Origin: Gammaproteobacteria bacterium Ga0077536
GTDB lineage: Bacteria > Pseudomonadota > Gammaproteobacteria > Ga0077536
Assembly (NCBI GenBank): GCA_001464935.1
Contig: LNEL01000014.1
Coordinates: 1 to 37,190, forward strand
Direction of reading: 5' to 3'
Length of the DNA: 37,190 bases
In this document: positions 31,701 to 37,190 of the stretch, piece after piece
Layout of the letters: the number at the start of each line of letters is the position of its first letter
Numbering within the stretch: position 1 is the first letter of the stretch
The notes under the pieces: generated by a model
Databases searched by the model: none
Told to the model about the DNA's origin: nothing
Seen by the model: only the letters and a program-made list of their open reading frames with translations
Program-made: the position numbers and the translations under genes

Positions 31701-34265
31701 GGTCAGGGTCAGGCGGATCTCGTCGACAGCTTCAGGATGCTGGACCCCAATGCCACGCACGTCGCCGGCACGCTCAGCCTCGACAACAGCAACGCCGATC
31801 TCGCCGGCTACCCGCTCGCGCAGCGCTCGTTGCGACCGGTCTGGTGCAATGTCGACAACGATCCGGCGCAGGAACTGGTGATTGGCCTCGGCGCCGGCAG
31901 CCGTGGCTGGATTGAAGTGAAAGACGACGCTGCGTCCGGCTTTGCCCACCTCGCGTGGATTCGCAGCGCGAATCGACCGGTCTACTTCGCCGCCAACGGC
32001 GAGACGATCCCGGCCTGTGGCGATCTGGACGGCGATGGCCGCGACGAAATCGTCGTCGGTTATGGCAACGGCGGCGGCGGCTGGCTGTTCCTGCTCGACG
32101 ATGCCACCACGAATTACGCACCGCTGAACCGCGTCGACGGCAACAGCCCGTGGCTGTTGCGGCCCGCGCCCACCTACAACGCCGCCAACGGCGCGACGTA
32201 TCCGACGGTCGGCAATTTCGACGCCGACCCGCAGGCCGAAGTCGCGGTGGCCGGCGCGGCCGGCAGCGGTGGCGTGGTGCAGATCTTCGACGACGCGCTC
32301 AACAATCTGCGCCCGCTGACCGTGAACGGCAGTGCCACGCTGCAACTGGGCGCGCCGTCCTACGCGGCGACCGACGGCACCGTGTGGCCGGCGAGCTGCG
32401 ATTTGAACGCCGACGGTCGCAGCGAACTGCTGCTCGCGAGCGGTGCCGGCGTGCAGATTTTCGACATGACCACACGCCGCCCGCTCGGGCAGCTTGCCGA
32501 CGGCTGGCTCGACGCGCCGCGCGTGTCCGGCTATGTCCCGCATCGCGTGGCGTGTGGCGATCTCTATGGCAACGCCGAGCACGAACTGCTGACTATCGCC
32601 GACGGCGTCAGCCTTCTTTACGGCGGCGCTGCGCAACGCCTGCGCCGCATCCAGCAGGTGTTCACCGTCGATGGCAGTCCCGCGTGGTCGGAAAGTTTTC
32701 CAGCCATCGGCGGTGGCTATCCGCAGGACACCGACGGCGACGGCGTGTTCGACGCTGCGGATGCGTTTCCGTCGAACCCGGCCGAGTCTGCTGACGCCGA
32801 TGGCGACGGCACCGGCGACAATGCCGACACCGACGACGACAACGACGGCATGAGCGATGCGTTCGAAATCGCGCGCGGACTCAACCCGCGGCTCGCGACG
32901 GGCCGCGATGGCGCCACCGGCGACTTCGACGGCGATGGCCTGACGAACGCAGACGAAATCGCGCGCGGCACGCAGGTCAACGACACCGACAGCGACGATG
33001 ACGGCATCGACGACGCCTATGAAATCGCGAACGGCTTCAACCCGCTCGTCGCCGATGCCGGCACCGACAGCGATGGCGACGGCGCGAGCGATCTGCAGGA
33101 GTATCGCGGCGGCGGCAATCCACGCGATCCGGCCTCGCTGCCGCTGCTCGGCCGCCTCTCGGCGATGGGTTTCGGTGCTGGCGGCAATGGTGCGGTCGAG
33201 ATCGTCGGCGACAACCGGCGCCTCCAGCTGACACCGAACTATGCCGCGAACGCGGAACTCGCGGGCTACGGAAACGCGCAGCGCGAGTCGCGCCCCGCCT
33301 TCTGTGACATCGACGGCGACGGCCGACGTGAACTCGTCATCGGCATGGGGCCGGGTGGCCGCAACTGGCTCGAAATCCGCGACGACGTCACCACCGGCTT
33401 CGCGCATCTGCGTTGGGTGCGCGCCGGCAACTGGCAGGGCTACATCGCGGCGAATGGCGAAACCTTCCCGGCCTGCGGCGACATCGACGGCGACACGCGC
33501 GATGAACTCGTCGTTGGCTACGGCCGCGGCGGTGACGGTTGGCTGTACCTCCTCGATGACGCAGGCGCGGCCCACACGCCGGTGAAAACGCCGGATGGCA
33601 ATGGCTGGTTACACCGGCCGTTTGCGACCTACAACGCACAGAACGGCGCTGTCTATCCGGCCGTCGGCAATCTCGACGGCGACGGTCTGGCCGAAATCGC
33701 CGCTGGCGGTGGCAGTGGCAACGGCGGTCGCGTGTACGTGTTCGACGATGCCTTGAATGGCTTCAGGCCGCTCGGCACGAACGGTTTCGCACAATCGAAT
33801 TGGGCGAGTTACAACGTGGCCAATGGCACGACCTGGCCCGCGATCTGCGCGTACGACCGACAGGGCCGACATAGCCTTGTTGTCGGCCTCGGCAGCGGCG
33901 GCTCGGGCTACCTGCAGAAACTCGATCCGCGCAACGGCTTCGTGCCATTTGCGGCTGGCGGCAGCGGCAACTGGCTGCTGATCGCGGATGCCGGCTATGC
34001 GTCGCGCCAGGGGGAAGTAAGACCTGTCTGCGCGCAGGGCGGCTATCCCTACGGCCTGTCACTGGGCTTCGGTTTCGGCGTGGGCGGCGGTGGCAAGTTC
34101 GAATTCACCGACGGCTCGCCCACGGTGACGGCGAGCAATGCCGCCTACAGTGCGGCGAACGGCCAGGTGTGGCCGGCGGTCGACACCGATTTCGTGGCAC
34201 CAGAACCAGCCATCTGTTCCTGCAACACTGGTTTTTTGCAGAACACCTCCGGTTCCGAACCGTAG
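25734..34265 (+). CDS. Giant secreted multidomain protein: SdrD_B-like, TSP3-like and FG-GAP-like repeats
   Basis: A 2843-residue protein starting at GTG with a Sec-type signal (hydrophobic about 13-29, cleavage near AEA). After an unassigned N-terminal domain come four SdrD_B/Cna-B-like domains beginning near residues 204, 322, 460 and 578, each with a W-x-D-x-(N/D)-x-(N/D)-G-(I/V)-R-D calcium-loop motif. An unassigned domain (about 690-880) follows, then thrombospondin type 3-like DxDxDG calcium repeats (about 886-1000). Four ~480-residue units come next, with conserved W/F-C positions at 1075, 1557, 2037 and 2523. Each unit is a propeller-like block of FG-GAP/VCBS-type blades (D-x-D-G-D-G-R-D-E-I-V-V-G-Y-G) joined by a TSP3-like acidic linker. 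Blades carry cysteines (WCN, ACGD, SCDL, VACxxL), suggesting disulfides. No LPXTG, C-terminal membrane helix or clear type I/IX signal is visible, so the route to the surface is unknown. An adhesive or matrix role is inference. Confidence 0.85.
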   Translation: MSRQRPGSKGTGAALCAAAVSLLLGVAEAAMTGSLRLSGATSFPGGPPAAEWNVTTSTAEFTVGVSGTDYSGHPSDNDGIDRLGFHVLRRNMPGTTTDQTALLIFSTKDVPAPLAPGTWRQTARTHQAMLDGTPELEYVRQGIQCGGNRLTPPLFEFTVNSFETLGPNLVSTDIDFTLDCDGVLTTGELTWLNSSLLPANVATVRGTAWRDLNRNGIRDVNESGYPGVKLSLHSDNPERGENLEIAVTDAQGRYELKTAAGNLFAVVEQRNVIGDFVPSGQGSDRTRDSDFAADGRSPTMAIGQGEAVDSIDVGLIDRTSYVEGAIWIDTNRNGVRDAGEPPVSGIEVQMSKPDLLYLSDHTFTDSAGRYRITTSEGDAVVRFHLNTFASNSQGESSLRYRPTAQNVGANDAVDSDAQTGVVFAPSNSTLSARTDVVNLVGNSTTLTNVDLGLVELIDRISGIVWSDEDRDGIRDQGEAGLAQVLVGLVDETNGNVAESVRTDANGRFTLEALAGRYRVRVYNPAEFSRVSPQDAGDNDTLDSDIDVATSLSAPLESLGAGRTLSLDAGLITTPYGTVHGTVWRDQNGNGVRDSAEPGIPGYRIAVGALSAVTDAQGRYELHPVAAPNLRAAFGGMDSGVTQSIGARHLYAPRAVNGANDSDFDPVTKSTRPFSLVEGQSVRRDLGIVPSDGTLRAADYFPLAPDSEWTYAGPGTQTRVERIQSATVVVNGAVTSVLQGPETLEYYAHGSNGLQFFRSNGRDQDGNTLDLVYSPPINLVPPEFQPAGTSLGGSTSGNASLLDLATGQRFTGVFPVTYTASTRAPENVSTLFGNFVSIPLALTTSMLIPETGERIDSQTVLHLVPGLGVVRIEEDGTRSELTSARVDVDRDGVQFPQDNCPSVANAAQTDGDNDGAGDACDLDLDEDGVLNSADNCPLLANPDQANRDGDRFGDACDADDDNDGMDDAYEAANGFDPLSAGDGAADADGDRFSNRIEALEGTNPRALNTKPAITANRKALLLGLTGVAQGPARFVNSANMLSTEGPFEAGALTLDTGNADLAGYVGTSRQDLRPAWCNVDDDPAEELVIGLGPGSRGWMEVKDDVSTGFAHLRWIKGGDRPTYHAANGETYPACGDVDGDGRDEIVVGYGTGGGGWLFVLEDALRNFAPSTQGDAGGPWIFRNLPALNAGNGSAYPTVGNFDADAPEEIAVGGGRGNEGRVFLYDDGLRQFRAVSVNGGTSMQVTGAGPYAANDGTVFPASCDLNADGRSELLFATGAGLHVRDMSTGQPAAFTPAINGWLSTPLTTNFVQQRVACANLAGSAEAEIVTVDAAGNGALHGGASLNLVRLTTLGLRDGARSWTSEWPALGGGYPLDSDNDGVFDAADAFPNDPAESRDLDRDGIGDNADTDDDGDGISDSFELATGLNPQDASGANGADGDLDGDGLKNLLEAQFGLSPNDAQDALSDRDGDGWNNWIEVQEGTLLNNAGSRPAVGAGRSALLVGTAGGGAGRLAIVDSARMLKSGAGPFEAGALTPGGNNAELTGYFGSAQQEMRPVWCNLDGDAAEELVIGHGRGSRGWMEIRDDAATGFAHLRWLKGGERPTYHAANGETFPACGDLDADGRDEIVVGYGAGAGGWLFVIDDAVANFAPLNRGEGNTPWVQRNWADYNGVNGAVYPTVGNFDADAADEIAVGGGRGNQGWVRFYDDALNQFRNLNVGSGVWLQLGAAGNYATTDGTVWPVSCDLDADGRSELLLATGAGVQVMSTLTGQPVSYAPQANGWLEAPMVANFAPQRVACGQLFGNAQAEILTLKANGSAALHAGPALRLRQIQTLQLRDGARSWQTEWPALGGGYPVDTDADGVFDGADAFPNDPAESRDTDGDGIGDNADTDDDNDGMSDAFESANGLDSTLATGLHGANGDFDGDGLTNLYEMTHGFEPDNALDAAWDADSDGFANWFEAQAGSDPRAAASRPTPSPTRRAPIIGRGPNGQGQADLVDSFRMLDPNATHVAGTLSLDNSNADLAGYPLAQRSLRPVWCNVDNDPAQELVIGLGAGSRGWIEVKDDAASGFAHLAWIRSANRPVYFAANGETIPACGDLDGDGRDEIVVGYGNGGGGWLFLLDDATTNYAPLNRVDGNSPWLLRPAPTYNAANGATYPTVGNFDADPQAEVAVAGAAGSGGVVQIFDDALNNLRPLTVNGSATLQLGAPSYAATDGTVWPASCDLNADGRSELLLASGAGVQIFDMTTRRPLGQLADGWLDAPRVSGYVPHRVACGDLYGNAEHELLTIADGVSLLYGGAAQRLRRIQQVFTVDGSPAWSESFPAIGGGYPQDTDGDGVFDAADAFPSNPAESADADGDGTGDNADTDDDNDGMSDAFEIARGLNPRLATGRDGATGDFDGDGLTNADEIARGTQVNDTDSDDDGIDDAYEIANGFNPLVADAGTDSDGDGASDLQEYRGGGNPRDPASLPLLGRLSAMGFGAGGNGAVEIVGDNRRLQLTPNYAANAELAGYGNAQRESRPAFCDIDGDGRRELVIGMGPGGRNWLEIRDDVTTGFAHLRWVRAGNWQGYIAANGETFPACGDIDGDTRDELVVGYGRGGDGWLYLLDDAGAAHTPVKTPDGNGWLHRPFATYNAQNGAVYPAVGNLDGDGLAEIAAGGGSGNGGRVYVFDDALNGFRPLGTNGFAQSNWASYNVANGTTWPAICAYDRQGRHSLVVGLGSGGSGYLQKLDPRNGFVPFAAGGSGNWLLIADAGYASRQGEVRPVCAQGGYPYGLSLGFGFGVGGGGKFEFTDGSPTVTASNAAYSAANGQVWPAVDTDFVAPEPAICSCNTGFLQNTSGSEP
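28778..34230 (+). repeat. Four ~1.44-kb tandem coding repeats
   Basis: Equivalent codons (Trp/Phe before the first conserved Cys) lie at 28956, 30402, 31842 and 33300, giving periods of 1446, 1440 and 1458 bases, all multiples of three. Units 1-3 end with an acidic TSP3-like linker; that linker is longest between units 3 and 4. Unit 4 ends in a degenerate blade and a short tail with Cys-x-Cys. Confidence 0.85.
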
Positions 34266-34284
34266 GGTCATTCTCGGGTGAGGG

Positions 34285-34299
34285 GCGCGGCCACCGCGC
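34285..34299. terminator. GC-rich hairpin after the giant gene
   Basis: GCGCGG (34285-34290) pairs with CCGCGC (34294-34299) around CCA, 20 bases past the stop. No T run follows, so a terminator role is only possible. Confidence 0.3.
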
Positions 34300-34383
34300 G
34301 GTGCTCCTCCCCGTGTCCATCGCGCTTGTCCCGCGCGACGCCGCATTCCATGATGCCCGCTTCCACACGCCTGGGATTCTTCG

Positions 34384-35178
34384 ATGCTTCGAATGCTGTG
34401 CCCTCTGTTGCTGCTGTGCGTACTCGACACCAGTGCGGCAGAAAGGCTGCGCCTCGCGACCACGACCAGCACGCAGGACTCCGGCCTGCTGGCGGTGCTG
34501 AACCCCGTGTTCGAGGCGGCGTCCGGCATCTCCGTCGATGTCATTGCCGTCGGCAGCGGCAAGGCGCTCGCGCTCGCGCGCAACGGCGACGTCGACGTGG
34601 TGCTCGCGCACGATCCGGCCGCCGAGGAGGCGTTCATGGCCGACGGCGCCGGGATCGAGCGGCGCCCGGTCATGACGAACGACTTCGTGATCGTCGGGCC
34701 TGCTACGGATCCGGCCGGCGTGCGGGCCGCGCAGTCCGCTGCGGACGCGTTGGCGCGCATCGCGGGCACGCAGTCCCCATTCGTGTCACGCGGCGATCAG
34801 TCCGGCACGCATGTGAAGGAACTCGCGTTGTTCGCCGCCGCCGGGGTGGAACCCGTTGGTCGCTGGTATCTCGCCGCCGGGCAGGGCATGGGACCGGTGC
34901 TGCAGATCGCCGACGAGATGCCCGCGTATGCGCTCGCCGATCGCGGCACCTGGCTGGCGCGCCGGGCGACTCTCGACCTGCACCTGCTGTATGCGGGCGA
35001 TCCGGCGCTGTCGAACCCCTACCACGTGATGCTCGTGGACCCGGCGCGTCATCCCCACGTGCGCGTCGATGCGGCGCGCGCGTACGCGGACTTCCTGACC
35101 GGCGCGCACGGGCAGGCGCTGATCGGCGGCTTTCTGATCGACGGTGAAACGCTGTTCAAGCCGGTCACCGGTCCCTGA
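34384..35178 (+). CDS. tupA: Tungstate ABC transporter substrate-binding protein TupA
   Basis: A 264-residue periplasmic binding protein with a short signal (about 1-19) and the TupA hallmark TTTSTQDSGLL (26-36). A second anion-binding part, SRGDQSGTHVKELALF, and a YALADRGTWLA segment follow; both are typical of TupA and distinguish it from ModA. It binds tungstate (WO4 2-) and delivers it to TupB. The other two subunits follow directly. The ATG at 34384 has GGGA about seven bases upstream. It is ~120 bases after the giant gene, probably its own transcription unit. Confidence 0.9.
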   Translation: MLRMLCPLLLLCVLDTSAAERLRLATTTSTQDSGLLAVLNPVFEAASGISVDVIAVGSGKALALARNGDVDVVLAHDPAAEEAFMADGAGIERRPVMTNDFVIVGPATDPAGVRAAQSAADALARIAGTQSPFVSRGDQSGTHVKELALFAAAGVEPVGRWYLAAGQGMGPVLQIADEMPAYALADRGTWLARRATLDLHLLYAGDPALSNPYHVMLVDPARHPHVRVDAARAYADFLTGAHGQALIGGFLIDGETLFKPVTGP

Positions 35179-35199
35179 TGCAGGCCGACGGCTGAGCGC

Positions 35200-35892
35200 A
35201 TGGGTTTCTTCGCGGAATCACTGGGCACCGGTCTTGGGCTTATCGTCGCCCTCGATGCCGACCTGCGCCGGATTGTCGCCACCTCGCTGTTCACGTCGCT
35301 GAGCGCCGTCGGGCTCGCCTCCATGATCGCGGTCCCGGCCGGTGTGCTGACGGCGCTCGCCGATTTTCGCGGCAAGGCGCTGCTGAAGCACGGCCTCAAC
35401 GCGCTGATGGCGGTGCCGACGGTCGTCGTCGGGCTCGTGCTGTACGGCCTGCTGTCGCGGCGCGGCGTATTCGGCGACTACGGGCTGCTGTTCACGCCGT
35501 TCGCGATGATCATCGGGCAGACCGTGCTGGTAGCACCGCTGATCTGGAACCTCGTGCTGACGGCCGTCGAGGCGCGCGATCCGCGGCTCGCGTTCACCTG
35601 CCGCGCGCTCGGCGCGAACCGGCGGCAGCAGGCGCTGATCGTGATCCACGAAGCGCGGCATGCGCTGGTCGCGGCGACGATCCTCGGCTTCGGCCGCGCG
35701 ATCGGCGAAGTGGGCGTGGCGATGATGCTCGGCGGCAACATCGAACACCACACGCGCACCATGACCACCGCGATTGCACTGGAGACCAGCAAGGGGGCAT
35801 TTGCGCTCGCGCTCGCGCTGGGCATCGTGCTGGTCGTCATTGCGCTGGCCGTCAATCTCGCGCTGAGCCTGCTGCAGGGTGTCCGCCGGTGA
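35200..35892 (+). CDS. tupB: Tungstate ABC transporter permease TupB
   Basis: A 230-residue inner-membrane permease with five or six hydrophobic segments and a cytoplasmic coupling region (REARHALVAATILGFGRAIGEVG type, EAA-loop-like) that contacts the ATPase. Length and order match TupB. It starts 21 bases after tupA, and its end overlaps the ATPase start by four bases (GTGA). Confidence 0.9.
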   Translation: MGFFAESLGTGLGLIVALDADLRRIVATSLFTSLSAVGLASMIAVPAGVLTALADFRGKALLKHGLNALMAVPTVVVGLVLYGLLSRRGVFGDYGLLFTPFAMIIGQTVLVAPLIWNLVLTAVEARDPRLAFTCRALGANRRQQALIVIHEARHALVAATILGFGRAIGEVGVAMMLGGNIEHHTRTMTTAIALETSKGAFALALALGIVLVVIALAVNLALSLLQGVRR

Positions 35893-36884
35893 CGGCGCTG
35901 TACCGTTTCCAGGATGTCCGCGTGTTGCGCAGCGGGCGCGTGGTGCTCGACCTGCCGGCGCTCGAACTCGGTGGCGACGGCGTCACGGCGCTCGTCGGAC
36001 CGAACGGCGCGGGCAAGAGCACGCTGCTCGAAGTGCTGGCGTTTCTGCTGCCGCACGATGCGGGCGAGATGCACTTTGCGCAGACGCCCGTCACGACCGT
36101 GTCGCGGCCAACCCTGAGCCGGCGCGCCGGGCTCGTGGCGCAGCGCCCGTACCTGTTCGATCGCACGGTGCGCGGCAATGTGATGCTGGGCCTGGGACTC
36201 CGCGGCCTGACGACAGCGGCCGCCGCCGCGCGGGCGGACGACACGCTCGCGCGTCTTGGCATCGCGCCGCTCGCCGTGCGCCATGCCGCGAGCCTGTCCG
36301 GCGGCGAGGCGCAGAAGGTGGCGATTGCGCGCACGCTCGCGCTCGAACCCGAGGTGCTGCTGCTCGACGAACCGTTCAGCCATCTCGATGCCGGCGCGGT
36401 CGACGAACTCGTCGCCCTGATCGCGTCGCTGCCGGCGCTCGGCACCCGGGCCGTGCTGTTCTCGACGCATGACACGGAGGTCGCGGCGCGGCTGACCTCG
36501 ACGATCGTCAATCTCGTCGACGGGCGCGCCGGGCACGGCGCCCTGCCGAACTTTTTCGACGGTCGCTTCGATCCGGCGAATCATGTGTTCGACACCGGCC
36601 GGCTGCGCGTGCACGTGCCCGATCACGTGACGGGCGGCACGCGCATCGCGATCGATCCTGCGCATGTGGTGCTGTCGCAGGCGCGGCTCGAATCGAGCAT
36701 GCGCAATGTATGCCAGGGCCGGGTGCTCAGTCTCACCGAGCACGCCGGCGAGGTGCTCGTGACGGTTGACGTCGGGCTGCGCCTGCAGGCGCTGGTCACC
36801 CACGAAGCGCTCACCTCACAGGCCCTGCGGCCGGGCGGCGAAGTCTGGGTGAGCTTCAAGTCGAATGCGGTGCGTGTGTTCTGA
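35889..36884 (+). CDS. tupC: Tungstate ABC transporter ATP-binding protein TupC
   Basis: A 331-residue ABC ATPase with Walker A GPNGAGKST (37-45), signature LSGGE (136-140) and Walker B LLLDEP (157-162). A ~100-residue C-terminal extension (about 235-331) contains a TOBE/MOP-like region (CQGRVLSLTEHAGEVLVTVD), which in molybdate/tungstate transporters binds the oxyanion and can shut the pump off. Start is GTG overlapping the tupB stop. Last gene of the operon. Confidence 0.88.
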   Translation: MTALYRFQDVRVLRSGRVVLDLPALELGGDGVTALVGPNGAGKSTLLEVLAFLLPHDAGEMHFAQTPVTTVSRPTLSRRAGLVAQRPYLFDRTVRGNVMLGLGLRGLTTAAAAARADDTLARLGIAPLAVRHAASLSGGEAQKVAIARTLALEPEVLLLDEPFSHLDAGAVDELVALIASLPALGTRAVLFSTHDTEVAARLTSTIVNLVDGRAGHGALPNFFDGRFDPANHVFDTGRLRVHVPDHVTGGTRIAIDPAHVVLSQARLESSMRNVCQGRVLSLTEHAGEVLVTVDVGLRLQALVTHEALTSQALRPGGEVWVSFKSNAVRVF

Positions 36885-37190
36885 ACGGGTGCCAACAGAG
36901 ATGCCCATGTTGGACTTGCTGCGTCAGCCCAGCGGTCATGAGTTCGCCGCCTCACCCGGCATGATGAAAGCTCGGTATCGCCTGGCGTAGCCCGGATGCA
37001 GCATCGCGGAATCCGGGGTCGGGGGCTTGCACGGCGTTGAACCGCGGCAGCCAGACCGCATGGCGCGGGTGCCGGGGATGAGCAGCGGCACTGCCGCGAT
37101 CCCGGATTGCGCTGCGCTCTGAGGAATCCCCCCGAATCCAGGAAGTAAGATTCGTCGAATCAGGGAGATAGAGGATCGACGTGCATGCTG
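36885..37190. other. REP-containing spacer at the right edge
   Basis: The 306 bases hold a GTAG-headed REP (36987-37018), a partial inverted partner (about 37101-37118) and a copy of the CTGCGTCAGCCC composite-repeat block (about 36918-36930). No gene is visible. Confidence 0.6.
36987..37018 (+). repeat. GTAG-headed REP element, exact inverted copy of 7630-7661
   Basis: It begins GTAGCCCGGATGCAGC and ends GGAATCCGGGG. All 32 bases equal the reverse complement of 7630-7661, about 29 kb away. Confidence 0.8.

Noticed and set aside
31164..33575. 803-residue leftward frame inside the giant gene
   Set aside because: It is antisense to the repeat units and repeats with the same period. It has no domain features, and the sense frame has strong motif conservation.
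28778..34230. CRISPR-like or satellite repeat
   Set aside because: The ~1.44-kb repeats are coding, in frame and diverged. There are no short identical repeats with regular spacers.
34266..34383. Molybdenum/tungsten-cofactor riboswitch before tupA
   Set aside because: The 118-base gap has only a short GC-rich hairpin and lacks the multi-stem layout expected of a Moco/Tuco riboswitch.
1..37190. tRNA, rRNA, insertion sequence or prophage genes
   Set aside because: None of their hallmarks (CCA-ended cloverleaf, rRNA signatures, transposase or integrase motifs) were found by reading; a tRNAscan or ISfinder search was not possible.

Overview
The window reads as a GC-rich, gene-dense proteobacterial chromosome segment, most likely from a gammaproteobacterium. 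The indications are Shine-Dalgarno-led genes with frequent ATGA/GTGA overlaps, a TupABC tungstate transporter, a DUF1826/ZrgA-type zinc-starvation pair, an MCE/PqiC-type lipid transporter, and GTAG-headed REP palindromes between genes. The taxon is inferred from gene content only. No rRNA, tRNA, CRISPR array, integrase or transposase was seen.

Region 1 (1-8.1 kb) is catabolic. A leftward operon (Nudix hydrolase, PaaG-like crotonase, quinone oxidoreductase-like MDR) diverges from a rightward operon (SDR, glutathione transferase-like protein, crotonase, BadH-like SDR, BadI-like ring hydrolase). The last two genes resemble the alicyclic acyl-CoA oxidation and ring-opening step known from cyclohexanecarboxylate/benzoate degradation in Rhodopseudomonas. 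A REP-rich spacer follows.

Region 2 (8-16.2 kb) adds a lipoprotein, a HAPMO-sized Baeyer-Villiger monooxygenase, a cyclase-family metal hydrolase, and a leftward operon with two tandem cupin-like paralogues, another crotonase and a small exported protein. A NIPSNAP protein and an RRM RNA-binding protein complete it. The mix suggests oxidation and hydrolysis of cyclic or ketonic compounds, but no CoA ligase, acyl-CoA dehydrogenase or regulator is present to fix the substrate.

Region 3 (16.2-20.2 kb) is a leftward MCE lipid-transport operon: STAS-MlaE permease, MlaF-like ATPase, MlaD-like MCE protein and PqiC-like lipoprotein, followed by a Rid-family protein.

Region 4 (20.3-22.7 kb) holds the most striking gene. 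It is a GrdB/PrdB-family protein interrupted by an in-frame TGA at 20797-20799. A near-ideal bacterial SECIS hairpin lies immediately downstream, so it is best read as one 294-residue selenoprotein with Sec161 in a U-P-V-C motif. Beside it are DUF2796/ZrgA-like and DUF1826 genes with a possible Zur box.

Region 5 (23-34.3 kb) has a MoxR AAA+ ATPase and a CoxE-like VWA protein, divergent from an 8.5-kb gene for a secreted 2843-residue protein. That protein has four SdrD_B-like domains, thrombospondin type 3-like calcium repeats, and four ~480-residue FG-GAP-like units repeated every ~1.44 kb.

Region 6 (34.4-36.9 kb) is tupABC for tungstate uptake, followed by another REP-containing spacer. Tungstate uptake and selenocysteine use in one window hint at W/Se enzymes elsewhere in the genome; this is inference.
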